The notes under the pieces were generated by a model. It saw only the letters and a list, made by a program, of their open reading frames with translations, had not been told where the DNA came from and made no database searches. DNA of 64,000 bases, from positions 109,011-173,010 of the forward strand of contig CAJOHJ010000006.1 of the NCBI GenBank assembly GCA_905234265.1, written 5' to 3'. This stretch comes from an uncultured Prevotella sp. GTDB taxonomy: Bacteria > Bacteroidota > Bacteroidia > Bacteroidales > Bacteroidaceae. Position numbers and translations under genes: made by a program. This document shows, in pieces, positions 42,282-50,584 of this stretch (position 1 is the first letter of the stretch; each line of letters begins with the position of its first letter).

Positions 42282-44120
42282 CTATCGTTTCTGGACTACC
42301 TTGCGGCCACGGACGATGCTGATGCCACTGTGATGCTTGCCGACAGGGCGGCCGTCAAGTCCGTAGGCCTTGTCGCTGCCACTTGCAGTGGAGTCGGCGA
42401 CTGGGCTGTTGATGCCAGTGAAGTCCGTCAGCGGCTGGATGTTATCGAAATTACTCCAAGGAGCGGTCTTCTTGTATTTTTCCAGACTTGCACCAGGCAC
42501 ATAGAGTGTGGCATTGTAATAATGTGTATTGGTAAAAGGCTGATTCCATACCCAAAATTCAACATTGGGGTCCTCCATCAGCGCATAGAACTTCTTGATG
42601 GAATTTGCCGACTCAAAGACATCATCGCCAAAAGACTTCAGCTGTGAGGGCAGCACGATTTCCTTAAGGCTCTTGCAGTTATAGAATGCTTTCTCGCCAA
42701 TTCTGGTGACACCGTCGGGAATGCTGATGGTGTCAAGACTCTGGCAGTTGTGGAAAGCACGGTCACCGATGGATGTCACCTTCGAGGGAATGATTACGTC
42801 CTTCAGCATCAGACATGATGCGAAGATGCCGCCGGGCAATTCTGTGAAGTTGTCGGGAATGGTGGCTTTCTTCATCTTGTAGCATTCGTAGAAACAGTCG
42901 ACACCAATGCTGGTGACACTGCTTGGAACGTAGATTTCCTTCAGGCTTTTACATCCCTCAAAGGCACTGGTGCCTATTGACGTCAGACCGGCACAGAGAT
43001 TGACGTTCTCCAGCTTGTCGCAGCCCTTGAATGCCGACTCGCTGATGGACTGCACGTTGGAAAGGGCAAGGTTGACCATCTGGCAATTCTCAAAAGCCTT
43101 CGAGGGGATGACGGGACATCTCAAGGTAAGTATGTTAATGGGCGTGTTGCCAAACACTTCATCGCCGATGCTGGTGATGGAACCGGGAATGAAGGCTGCT
43201 TCAAGGCTGCCCTGCCCATAATAGTTGCCGCCGGCAAGGTCGAAAGCGTATCCGCCAATGGTGGTGACGCCTTCCGGCACGTCGATAACCTTCAGGGCGA
43301 TGCATCCGCAAAATGCATTGCTGCCGATGGTCTTGAGGCCGGGAGCCAGAGTGATAGACTCCAATGCTATACAATTCCAGAAGGCACCTTCGTCAATGGT
43401 CTCCACACCGGCAATCTTGAGATTCTTGATGGCATCTCCTCTGAAAGTATTGTAAGGAACAGTCTTGCATTTCAAGGTCAGCTCGTCAACGTCAGTATAC
43501 TCTAAGATGCTTTCGCCAAGAGTGGTAACCGTTGAGGGAATGATGCATCTTGTGATAGCCTTCTTATTGTCGGAGCTTGCATAATGGGCTGTTGTAAATG
43601 CTTGGTGGCCAATAGACTCCACACCTTCGGGAAGTATTATCTCCGTAATGCTGTTGCAGGCGTCAAAGGCGTGAGTTCCTATGGTCTTCAGCGTTGAAGG
43701 AAAGGTAACATTTGATATTGAAGAGCAACCTTGAAATGCGTAGGCATTGATTTCCTCCAGTCCCTCGGGCAGTGTTATCTCTGAAAGATTGTAGCAGCCG
43801 TAAAAAGCATTCTGATCTATTATTTTCAGCGTTGTTGGCAGGGTGATGTTAGTCAAAGACCGCTTCTGATAGAAAGCACCTTCGATTGTTGTCACGGTGT
43901 AGCCGTTGACATCTGCGGGGATGACTACGCTGAAATCTGAATTTGTTGCCTTACCACTGCATCCGGTAAGCTTCGCAGTCTTGTCAGCCTCGCTGATTAC
44001 CTCGTAGCTAAGGGTAAGGATGTCGGTAACTTTGACATTGATCCTGTCGCCGTCCTTGGCGAAAGTAGTTGCTGGCAGCAGGCACACGGCTGCTAAGAGG
44101 ACTGTCTTGAAAAACTTCAT
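42282..44120 (-). CDS. BspA-like leucine-rich-repeat surface protein
   Basis: 612 residues with signal peptide MKFFKTVLLAAVCLLPATTF. The body is ~18 repeats of the LRR_5/BspA type, about 23 residues each, with the pattern LTNITLPTTLKIIDQNAFYG, LSEITLPEGLEEINAYAFQG and VTFPSTLKTIGTHAFDAC. The tail AYGLDGRPVG and IVRGRKVVQKR is a divergent version of the sorting motif seen on four other proteins here. BspA proteins bind host or bacterial surfaces. It lies between an acyl-CoA dehydrogenase gene and nadB without a visible promoter, an unusual position for an adhesin. Confidence 0.92.
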   Translation of the reverse strand: MKFFKTVLLAAVCLLPATTFAKDGDRINVKVTDILTLSYEVISEADKTAKLTGCSGKATNSDFSVVIPADVNGYTVTTIEGAFYQKRSLTNITLPTTLKIIDQNAFYGCYNLSEITLPEGLEEINAYAFQGCSSISNVTFPSTLKTIGTHAFDACNSITEIILPEGVESIGHQAFTTAHYASSDNKKAITRCIIPSTVTTLGESILEYTDVDELTLKCKTVPYNTFRGDAIKNLKIAGVETIDEGAFWNCIALESITLAPGLKTIGSNAFCGCIALKVIDVPEGVTTIGGYAFDLAGGNYYGQGSLEAAFIPGSITSIGDEVFGNTPINILTLRCPVIPSKAFENCQMVNLALSNVQSISESAFKGCDKLENVNLCAGLTSIGTSAFEGCKSLKEIYVPSSVTSIGVDCFYECYKMKKATIPDNFTELPGGIFASCLMLKDVIIPSKVTSIGDRAFHNCQSLDTISIPDGVTRIGEKAFYNCKSLKEIVLPSQLKSFGDDVFESANSIKKFYALMEDPNVEFWVWNQPFTNTHYYNATLYVPGASLEKYKKTAPWSNFDNIQPLTDFTGINSPVADSTASGSDKAYGLDGRPVGKHHSGISIVRGRKVVQKR

Positions 44121-44153
44121 AGTCGTTTTGCTTTTTTCCGTTAGCGATTATTA

Positions 44154-45863
44154 TTAGCAGGCCTTGAAGCTGTCCAGGTCTTCTGCCTTGAAGTTCTTGA
44201 TGTACGCTGACTTGCCGTAGACATCTTCCTCCGTCATGCGGACGTAGACGTTGGCTGATTTCTGGAAAAGCTCTGGACACTTGGCTGCGTCGCGCAGGAT
44301 GAGCAGCGACATAACCAGCTCGGCAGTCATGTCGTACAGACGGCGCGCCAGGAAGTCGAAGGCGTCCTGATTGTCAAGCGACTTGGCATAGTTCAGAGCA
44401 TCTTCGTAGACGGGGAGCAGCTTCTCCACGCGGGCCTTCAATGCTGCATCGGCCTCTGCAGGCAGAGCGGCCAGCATATCCTTGATGTTGGCGAGCATGG
44501 TGCCGTTGCTTATGTAGCGAATTGCAGCTACAACCTGCAGCTGTGTAGTGCCTTCGTAGATTGAGAAGATGCGTGCGTCGCGGTAAAGGCGCTGTGACTT
44601 GTATTCCATGATGAAGCCGGAGCCGCCGTGGATGGAGATAGCGTCGTAAGCGTTCTGGTTGGCGTACTCTGAGTTCATGCCCTTGGCAAGAGGCGTGAAG
44701 GCATCGGCCAGACGCTGATACTTCTTCATTTCCTGCTTCTCCTCAGGGGTGAGCTTGCGGTCGCGCTCGATGTCTTCCAGGCACTTGTAGACGTCAACGT
44801 AGCAGGCAGTCTCATAGAGCAGCGAGCGGCCGGCATCAAGCTTGGCCTTCATGCGGGAAAGCATGTCGTAGACGGCAGGGAAGTTGATAATCTTGTCGCC
44901 AAACTGCTGGCGCTCCTTGGCGTATGCAAGTCCTTCGTTGTAAGCTTCCTGCTCAACGCCGACGCTTTGTGCTGCAATGCCCAGACGTGCACCATTCATC
45001 AGGGCCATCACATATTTGATGAGGCCGAGACGTGTGCTGCCGCAGAGTTCAGCCTTGGCGTTCTTGTATGTCAGCTCGCAGGTCGGTGAACCGTGAATAC
45101 CAAGCTTGTGTTCGATGTGGCGAACGTCGACACCGCCCTGTCGCTTGTCGTAGATGAACATGCTGAGGCCGCGGCCGTCCTTCGTACCCTCCTCAGAGCG
45201 TGCCAGCACGAGGTGAATGTCAGAGTCGCCGTTGGTGATGAAGCGCTTAACGCCGTTCAGGCGCCAGCAGTTCTCCTTTTCGTCAAAGGTAGCCTTCAGC
45301 ATCACGCGCTGCAGGTCGGAACCTGCATCAGGCTCCGTCAGGTCCATTGACATGCCTTCTCCGGCGCAAACACGGGGGATGTACTTCTGACGCTGCTCCT
45401 CGCTACCGAACTCGTAGAGCGTGTCAATGCACGACTGAAGGCTCCAGATGTTCTGGAAGCCGGCATCGGCAGCTGAAATCATCTCCGAAAGCATGGAGAA
45501 GATAGCGTTAGGCAGGTTCAGACCGCCGTAACGGCGAGGCATGCTTACGCCCCAAAGGCCGGCCTTGCGCGTAGCGTCAAGGTTTTCGTAGGTTTTGCTT
45601 GCATAAATCATGCGGCCGTTCTCGAGGTGCGGTCCTTCAAGGTCAACATCTTCCGAATTGGGTGCGATGATGTTGGCAGCCACGTCGCCAGTGATGTCGA
45701 GTATCTGCTTGTAGTTCTCTATTGCGTCGCCAAGGTCAACGGGAGCATAGTCATATTCCTTTGCATCAGCAAAGCCTTTCTCCTTCAGCTCGACGATACG
45801 AGCCATCAGCGGATGGTTGAGATAAAAACCTATCTCCGGGTGGTCACTATAATAGTTTGCCAT
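44154..45863 (-). CDS. Acyl-CoA dehydrogenase (large C-terminally extended type)
   Basis: 569 residues, longer than classic ~380-residue enzymes. Motifs: MSMDLTEPDAGSDLQRV and KRFITNGD for the FAD/acyl pocket, GARLGIAAQSVGVEQEAYNE, KERQQFGD and the late YRDARIFSIYEGTTQLQ, where the Glu of YEGTTQ is the expected catalytic base. A C-terminal domain (~470-569) is typical of the long DCAF/AcdA class. It passes electrons to ETF, encoded just upstream. The pair likely performs acyl-CoA oxidation or, in reverse, enoyl-CoA reduction; the substrate is unknown. Confidence 0.94.
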   Translation of the reverse strand: MANYYSDHPEIGFYLNHPLMARIVELKEKGFADAKEYDYAPVDLGDAIENYKQILDITGDVAANIIAPNSEDVDLEGPHLENGRMIYASKTYENLDATRKAGLWGVSMPRRYGGLNLPNAIFSMLSEMISAADAGFQNIWSLQSCIDTLYEFGSEEQRQKYIPRVCAGEGMSMDLTEPDAGSDLQRVMLKATFDEKENCWRLNGVKRFITNGDSDIHLVLARSEEGTKDGRGLSMFIYDKRQGGVDVRHIEHKLGIHGSPTCELTYKNAKAELCGSTRLGLIKYVMALMNGARLGIAAQSVGVEQEAYNEGLAYAKERQQFGDKIINFPAVYDMLSRMKAKLDAGRSLLYETACYVDVYKCLEDIERDRKLTPEEKQEMKKYQRLADAFTPLAKGMNSEYANQNAYDAISIHGGSGFIMEYKSQRLYRDARIFSIYEGTTQLQVVAAIRYISNGTMLANIKDMLAALPAEADAALKARVEKLLPVYEDALNYAKSLDNQDAFDFLARRLYDMTAELVMSLLILRDAAKCPELFQKSANVYVRMTEEDVYGKSAYIKNFKAEDLDSFKAC

Positions 45864-45881
45864 TTTCTTAATCTTTTTTTT

Positions 45882-45942
45882 GCAAGGACTACAGGACTGA
45901 TGACTCTTAATATTAGAGTCTTGTATTTCCTGTAGTCCTTGC
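45882..45942. other. Long intercistronic hairpin between etfA and acyl-CoA dehydrogenase genes
   Basis: GCAAGGACTACAGG (45882-45895) pairs with CCTGTAGTCCTTGC (45929-45942), with inner GACTCTTAATATTAGAGTC self-complementary. On the minus strand no T-run follows, so it is likelier a stability or processing element than a terminator. Confidence 0.6.
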
Positions 45943-45949
45943 TGTTATA

Positions 45950-46972
45950 CTACTTCGAGTTCTGCTTATAGTACTTAATCAACTTTGGAACAACTTCCTC
46001 AACGGTGCCGACGATGACGTAGTCGGCAATTTTGTTGATAGGAGCGTCGGGGTCGGAGTTGACACTGATGATGATACCAGAGTCCTGCATGCCGGCGATG
46101 TGCTGAATCTGTCCGGAGATGCCGCAGGCGATGTAAACCTTCGGATGAACGGTGACACCCGTCTGGCCAATCTGGCGGTCGTGGTCAATCCAGCCTGCAT
46201 CAACTGCAGCACGAGAGCCGCCAACCTCACCATGCAGCACCTTGGCAAGTGCAAAGAGCTGGTCGAAGCCTTCCTTGGAGCCAACGCCGTAACCACCGGC
46301 AACCACGATGGGCGCACCCTTCAGATTGTGCTTGGCAGCCTCTACGTGGTGGTCGAGGACTTTTACGACGAATGCCTCAGGCGAGACATACTTGCTGACT
46401 TCGGGATAGACAACCTCCTTCTTGAAGTCGCCCTCACAGAGAGCCTTCTGCATGACGCCGCTACGGACGGTAGCCATCTGTGGACGGTGGTCGGGGTTGA
46501 CGATGGTTGCCACGATGTTGCCACCGAAGGCTGGGCGAATCTGGTAGAGCAGGTTCTCATATACCTTATTGTTCTTCTTGTCCTCGTAAGAGCCAATCTC
46601 CAGTTCCGTGCAGTCGGCAGTCAGTCCGCTGGTCAATGACGAGCTGACGCGTGGGCCGAGGTCGCGGCCGATGACGGTGGCGCCCATCAGGCATATCTGC
46701 GGCTGCTCCTCCTTGAAGAGGTTGACGAGAATGTCAGTGTGGGGAGCTGAAGTGTAGGGGAACAGGTCGGGAGCGTCGAAGACGAACAGCTTGTCGACAC
46801 CGTAAGGCAGAATCTGGTCTTCCACCTTGCCCTTGATGCCAGTGCCGGCAACAACGGCGTGCAGTTCAACGTCCAGTTCATTGGCGAGCTTGCGGCCTTT
46901 GGTCAGCAGCTCCTGGGATACCTCTTGCACCACGCTGCCTTCTACTTCAATATATACAAATACGTTATTCAT
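45950..46972 (-). CDS. etfA: Electron transfer flavoprotein alpha subunit
   Basis: 340 residues. The N-terminal ETF domain opens MNNVFVYIEVEGSVVQEVSQ. The C-terminal FAD domain shows IVVAGGYGVGSKEGFDQLF, GGSRAAVDAGWI, RQIGQTGVTVHPKVYIACGI, SGQIQHIAGM and NSDPDAPI. With EtfB it moves electrons between acyl-CoA dehydrogenase and ferredoxin, NADH or quinone. It starts 3 nt after the etfB stop. Confidence 0.96.
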   Translation of the reverse strand: MNNVFVYIEVEGSVVQEVSQELLTKGRKLANELDVELHAVVAGTGIKGKVEDQILPYGVDKLFVFDAPDLFPYTSAPHTDILVNLFKEEQPQICLMGATVIGRDLGPRVSSSLTSGLTADCTELEIGSYEDKKNNKVYENLLYQIRPAFGGNIVATIVNPDHRPQMATVRSGVMQKALCEGDFKKEVVYPEVSKYVSPEAFVVKVLDHHVEAAKHNLKGAPIVVAGGYGVGSKEGFDQLFALAKVLHGEVGGSRAAVDAGWIDHDRQIGQTGVTVHPKVYIACGISGQIQHIAGMQDSGIIISVNSDPDAPINKIADYVIVGTVEEVVPKLIKYYKQNSK

Positions 46973-46975
46973 ACC

Positions 46976-47869
46976 TTAGCCAATGATTTTCTCTTCCAAC
47001 AATTCTTTGATCATTCCCTCAACATCAGCATCAGAAGCCGTCAAAGTCTTCGACTCCTTTGCCTGGAACACGATGTTCTTGATAGCCTTCACCTTTGTTG
47101 GCGAGCCGCTGAGGCCGCACTGGTTGACATCGCCGTTGACGTCTGCCACCGACCACTGGTTCAGCGTCAGATATGGGCGCTCGTCGTACAGATAGTCGTA
47201 GCTGCCGGCGGCAGAACCGTCGGCCACATTACTTGTGGGACGCTCCATCGGGCAGGTGGCACGCTTGTACTTCATCACCAGCTTGGCGTTCTGCGGACGG
47301 CAGGGGGCTGCGCTTCCATTCACTGTGATGACAACGGGCAGCGGTGCCTTTACGGTCTCTACGCCGCCGTCGATGACACGCTTGATGGTGGCAAAGCCAT
47401 CGCTTACGGAGCAGACCTCCTCTGCGTATGTCACCTGGTTGAGTCCCAGCTTCTGGGCAACCTGAGGGCCTACCTGTGCGGTGTCACCGTCGATGGCCTG
47501 ACGGCCACCAATGACTATGTCCACATCACCTATTTTCTTGATAGCGGTAGCCAGAGCGTAGCTCGTAGCCAGCGTGTCGGCACCGGCGAACAAGCGGTCT
47601 GTCAGCAGCCAGCCAGTATCGGCTCCGCGATAAAGTCCCTGGCGGATGATTTCTCCTGCACGTGGAGGACCCATCGTGAGAATTCCTACTGTAGAACCTG
47701 GATTCTGCTCCTTCAGGCGAAGGGCTTGCTCCAGGGCATTCAAATCTTCAGGGTTGAAGATTGCAGGTAAGGCAGCGCGATTGACAGTGCCTTCAGCGGT
47801 CATGGCATCCTTACCAACATTACGGGTGTCTGGCACTTGTTTGGCCAGTACAACAATTTTTAAAGCCAT
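46976..47869 (-). CDS. etfB: Electron transfer flavoprotein beta subunit
   Basis: 297 residues, somewhat longer than the usual ~260, with MALKIVVLAKQVPDTRNVGK at the start, FNPEDLNALEQALRL, VGILTMGPPRAGEIIRQGLY, GADTGWLLTDRLFAGADTLA and VIGGRQAIDGDTAQVGPQVA. The last is the recognition region seen in anaerobic ETFs. It heads the run etfB-etfA-acyl-CoA dehydrogenase-LRR-nadB under one visible promoter. Whether the ETF bifurcates (a second FAD in EtfB) cannot be settled by eye. Confidence 0.96.
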   Translation of the reverse strand: MALKIVVLAKQVPDTRNVGKDAMTAEGTVNRAALPAIFNPEDLNALEQALRLKEQNPGSTVGILTMGPPRAGEIIRQGLYRGADTGWLLTDRLFAGADTLATSYALATAIKKIGDVDIVIGGRQAIDGDTAQVGPQVAQKLGLNQVTYAEEVCSVSDGFATIKRVIDGGVETVKAPLPVVITVNGSAAPCRPQNAKLVMKYKRATCPMERPTSNVADGSAAGSYDYLYDERPYLTLNQWSVADVNGDVNQCGLSGSPTKVKAIKNIVFQAKESKTLTASDADVEGMIKELLEEKIIG

Positions 47870-47901
47870 ATAATACTAATATGTGTTACCAAAATCGGAT
47901 G

Positions 47902-47932
47902 CAAAGTTACGCCTTTTCGTACATTTGACAAA
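47902..47932 (-). promoter_or_regulatory. -33/-7 promoter of the etfB operon
   Basis: On the minus strand TTTG, 19 bp, TAACTTTG (47902-47909). The etfB start is ~33 nt downstream. Confidence 0.72.
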
Positions 47933-47984
47933 GTAAAAACTGTAAAAAATGCACAAAAGATGTATGTAATTCAAAGAATTATAG

Positions 47985-48000
47985 TACTTTTGCAAAAGTA
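47985..48000 (+). promoter_or_regulatory. purN -7 element inside a 16-bp perfect palindrome
   Basis: TACTTTTGCAAAAGTA is fully self-complementary. Its first half is a TAnnTTTG element. The purN ATG is only 2 bp beyond it, so the message would be nearly leaderless. The dyad could also be an operator overlapping the promoter. Confidence 0.6.
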
Positions 48001-48002
48001 TT

Positions 48003-48581
48003 ATGAAAAGGAATATTGCAATATTTGTCTCCGGCGGCGGAACGAACTGCGAAAACATCATCCGCTACTTTCAGGGTTCTGCTACGGTTTCCACGGCTCT
48101 TGTCGTCAGCAACAAGGCCGATGCATACGCCCTGGTGCGCGCGTCAAATCTTGGAGTCCCCACGGAGGTTGTTACCAAGGCAGAGCTTGCTGACAGCAAG
48201 AGAGTGCTTGCCCTGCTGGAAAAGTTCGACATCAGCTTCATCGTGCTGGCAGGCTTCTTGCCGATGATACCAGACTATCTGATAGATGCCTTTCCGCGCC
48301 GCATCATCAACGTTCACCCTGCGCTGCTGCCCAAGTATGGCGGCAAGGGCATGTGGGGCCATCATGTCCATGAGGCCGTCAAGGCCGCCGGCGAGACGGA
48401 GACAGGCATGACAGTGCATTATGTCACTCCGGTCTGCGACAGCGGCGAGATAATAGCCCAGTTCAAGACTCCGCTGCAGCCCGGCGACACCGCCGACGAC
48501 ATTGCCGCCCGCGAGCATGAGCTGGAAATGAAATATTTCCCTGAAGTAATAGAACGGGTGTTGCAACAGACATTCGAATAA
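48003..48581 (+). CDS. purN: Phosphoribosylglycinamide formyltransferase (PurN)
   Basis: 192 residues, normal length. MKRNIAIFVSGGGTNCENII at the start, LAGFLPMIPDYLIDAFPRRI, the catalytic INVHPALLPKYGG region with Asn-His, GMTVHYVTPVCDSGEII with the catalytic Asp, and PGDTADDIAAREHELE. It transfers a formyl group from 10-formyl-tetrahydrofolate to GAR in purine synthesis. First gene of a tightly spaced run with helicase, phosphopantetheinyl transferase, malQ and ribD. Confidence 0.97.
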   Translation: MKRNIAIFVSGGGTNCENIIRYFQGSATVSTALVVSNKADAYALVRASNLGVPTEVVTKAELADSKRVLALLEKFDISFIVLAGFLPMIPDYLIDAFPRRIINVHPALLPKYGGKGMWGHHVHEAVKAAGETETGMTVHYVTPVCDSGEIIAQFKTPLQPGDTADDIAAREHELEMKYFPEVIERVLQQTFE

Positions 48582-48582
48582 A

Positions 48583-49989
48583 GTGATAGGCCTTGAACTT
48601 TCCTTACGCATTCGTGATGCTCTTGCTCTTTCGCCCACGGCCGAGCAGGAACAGGCGATAAGCGTCTTCAGTTCGTTTCTTACCGACAGGCGTGAGAATG
48701 CCGTCATGCTGCTTCGCGGAGCTGCCGGTACTGGCAAGACGACGCTTGCTGCCGCCATGGTGCGTGCGTTGCTGTCGCTCAGCCAGCACATTGTGCTTAT
48801 GGCGCCCACCGGTCGCGCTGCCAAGGTGTTTTCCGTCTATTCCGGTCATCCAGCCTATACCATTCACCGCCGCATCTACCGCCAACAGTCGTTGGAAGGT
48901 GCTTTTTCCCTGAATTTCAATTCTTCCCACGACACGCTGTTCATCGTCGACGAAGCCTCTATGATTAACAGCGGCGACTCTGCTGCCGGCAATGGCGGCG
49001 GACTGCTGAGCGACCTTGTCAGCTTTGTCTACAACGGCCGCAACTGCCGCCTGCTGCTCATCGGCGACCATGCCCAGCTGCCTCCGGTAGGTGAACAGGA
49101 AAGTCCGGCACTGCAGCGCCCGGTCCTGCAGATGCTTGGCATGCATGTCTATGAGATAACGCTCAACGAGGTGCTTCGCCAGAGCCGGCAGTCGGGCATA
49201 CTGTATAATGCCACCGTCATCCGCCAAAGCCTTGACGTGATGCCCAAAATCCGGCTTCATGGTTTTGCCGACATCCAGGTTGTCAGCGGCGATGAGCTAA
49301 TAGAAACCCTTGCCGGCAGCTACTCCCGCGTCGGCATCGACGAGACAATGGTTGTCACGCGTTCCAACAAGCGTGCCAACATCTACAACCGTGGCATCCG
49401 CAACACCATTCTCGACCGTGAGGACGAGCTTTCCTCCGGCGACCGCCTGCTTGTGGTGAAAAACAACTACTTCTGGGGGCAGGAGTCCACGGCCGACAAG
49501 AAGATGGAGTTCATTGCCAATGGCGACCTGGCCGTTGTCCAGCGTGTGCGTAACATCCACGAACTCTACGGCTTCCGTTTTGCAGAAGTCACCATGACAT
49601 TTCCCGACTACGACGACTATGAGCTGACGGCCACCACGCTTCTTGACACCCTTCTGGCCGATGCCCCTGCGCTTACAGAGGCCCAGCAGGCGCAGCTGTC
49701 GGCCTGCGTCATGGAAGACTACTCAGACATTCCCCAGAAAGCCGAGCGCCTCAAGCAGCTTAAGGCAGACAAGTACTACAATGCCCTGCAGATAAAATTT
49801 GCCTATGCCGCCACGTGTCACAAGGCGCAGGGCGGCCAGTGGCAGCATGTCTACGTCGACCAGGGGTACATGACGGACGAAATGCTTAATGCCGACTACT
49901 GCCACTGGCTGTATACGGCATTCACACGTGCCACGGAGAAACTCTACCTCGTCAACTGGCCCGCGGGGCAGACGGAAACAGTCCAGTAA
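48583..49989 (+). CDS. RecD-like ATP-dependent helicase (AAA_30/UvrD_C_2)
   Basis: 468 residues starting at GTG 48583, one base after the purN stop. Superfamily 1B helicase motifs: Walker A RGAAGTGKTTLAAA (~45-58), motif Ia LMAPTGRAAKVF, Walker B LFIVDEASMI, motif III LLIGDHAQLPPVG, motif V/VI AATCHKAQGGQW and HWLYTAFTRATEKLYLV. It is much shorter than true RecD and is the stand-alone type common in Bacteroidetes. It probably acts in DNA repair or recombination; the partner is unknown. Confidence 0.93.
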   Translation: MIGLELSLRIRDALALSPTAEQEQAISVFSSFLTDRRENAVMLLRGAAGTGKTTLAAAMVRALLSLSQHIVLMAPTGRAAKVFSVYSGHPAYTIHRRIYRQQSLEGAFSLNFNSSHDTLFIVDEASMINSGDSAAGNGGGLLSDLVSFVYNGRNCRLLLIGDHAQLPPVGEQESPALQRPVLQMLGMHVYEITLNEVLRQSRQSGILYNATVIRQSLDVMPKIRLHGFADIQVVSGDELIETLAGSYSRVGIDETMVVTRSNKRANIYNRGIRNTILDREDELSSGDRLLVVKNNYFWGQESTADKKMEFIANGDLAVVQRVRNIHELYGFRFAEVTMTFPDYDDYELTATTLLDTLLADAPALTEAQQAQLSACVMEDYSDIPQKAERLKQLKADKYYNALQIKFAYAATCHKAQGGQWQHVYVDQGYMTDEMLNADYCHWLYTAFTRATEKLYLVNWPAGQTETVQ

Positions 49990-50008
49990 CGTAATAATTA
50001 TTGTAGGC

Positions 50009-50572
50009 ATGCTATACCTGAACGATGATATTGAACACTTCGACCTGGTCAGGGCCTTGCCCCTGCTCAGCAGCCAGCGCCTGCAGCAGTGCATGCAGTA
50101 CAAGCACGAGCAGGGCCGCCGCGAGAATGCCGCAGCCTATCTGCTGCTGTGCGAGGGTCTGCGCCAGGAGTATGGCATCAGCGAGCCGCCGCTGTTCACG
50201 TTTGGCGACAACGGCAAGCCCCTGCTGCAGGACTATCCCCACATACATTTCAACCTTAGCCACTGCTGCAAGGCAGTCGTCTGCGTAGTCGACAGCCGTC
50301 CGGTGGGCGTCGACATAGAAGTCATAGGCCGCTACAAGGAGTCGCTGGCACGCTATACGATGAACGACTGCGAGCTGGCCTCCATCCTTGCCTCGCCGGA
50401 GCCTGCCGTGGCCTTCGCGCGGCTGTGGACTATGAAGGAGGCCGTGCTGAAGCTTAGCGGCACGGGCATAGCCGTCAGCAGCCTGAAAGACGTGCTGACA
50501 GGCAGCGAGGCGATAACCACCGTCGTGGAGAAATCAAAAGGCTATGTATATTCCATTTGCAAACAAATATAA
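50009..50572 (+). CDS. 4'-phosphopantetheinyl transferase superfamily protein
   Basis: 187 residues from ATG 50009 (MLYLNDDIEHFDLVRALP). A longer open frame reaches back into the helicase gene but has no family sequence. Sfp-type motifs: FNLSHCCKAVVCVV, PVGVDIEVIGRYKESLARY with the Mg-binding Asp and Glu, and LWTMKEAVLKLSGTGI. It moves phosphopantetheine from CoA to carrier proteins. It lies 19 nt after the helicase and 12 nt before malQ. Confidence 0.9.
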   Translation: MLYLNDDIEHFDLVRALPLLSSQRLQQCMQYKHEQGRRENAAAYLLLCEGLRQEYGISEPPLFTFGDNGKPLLQDYPHIHFNLSHCCKAVVCVVDSRPVGVDIEVIGRYKESLARYTMNDCELASILASPEPAVAFARLWTMKEAVLKLSGTGIAVSSLKDVLTGSEAITTVVEKSKGYVYSICKQI

Positions 50573-50584
50573 AACAATTACAAT

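Noticed and set aside
49889..50008. Longer start for the phosphopantetheinyl transferase
   Set aside because: The extra 40 codons overlap the helicase gene and have no similarity to the family; the ATG at 50009 gives the normal N-terminus.
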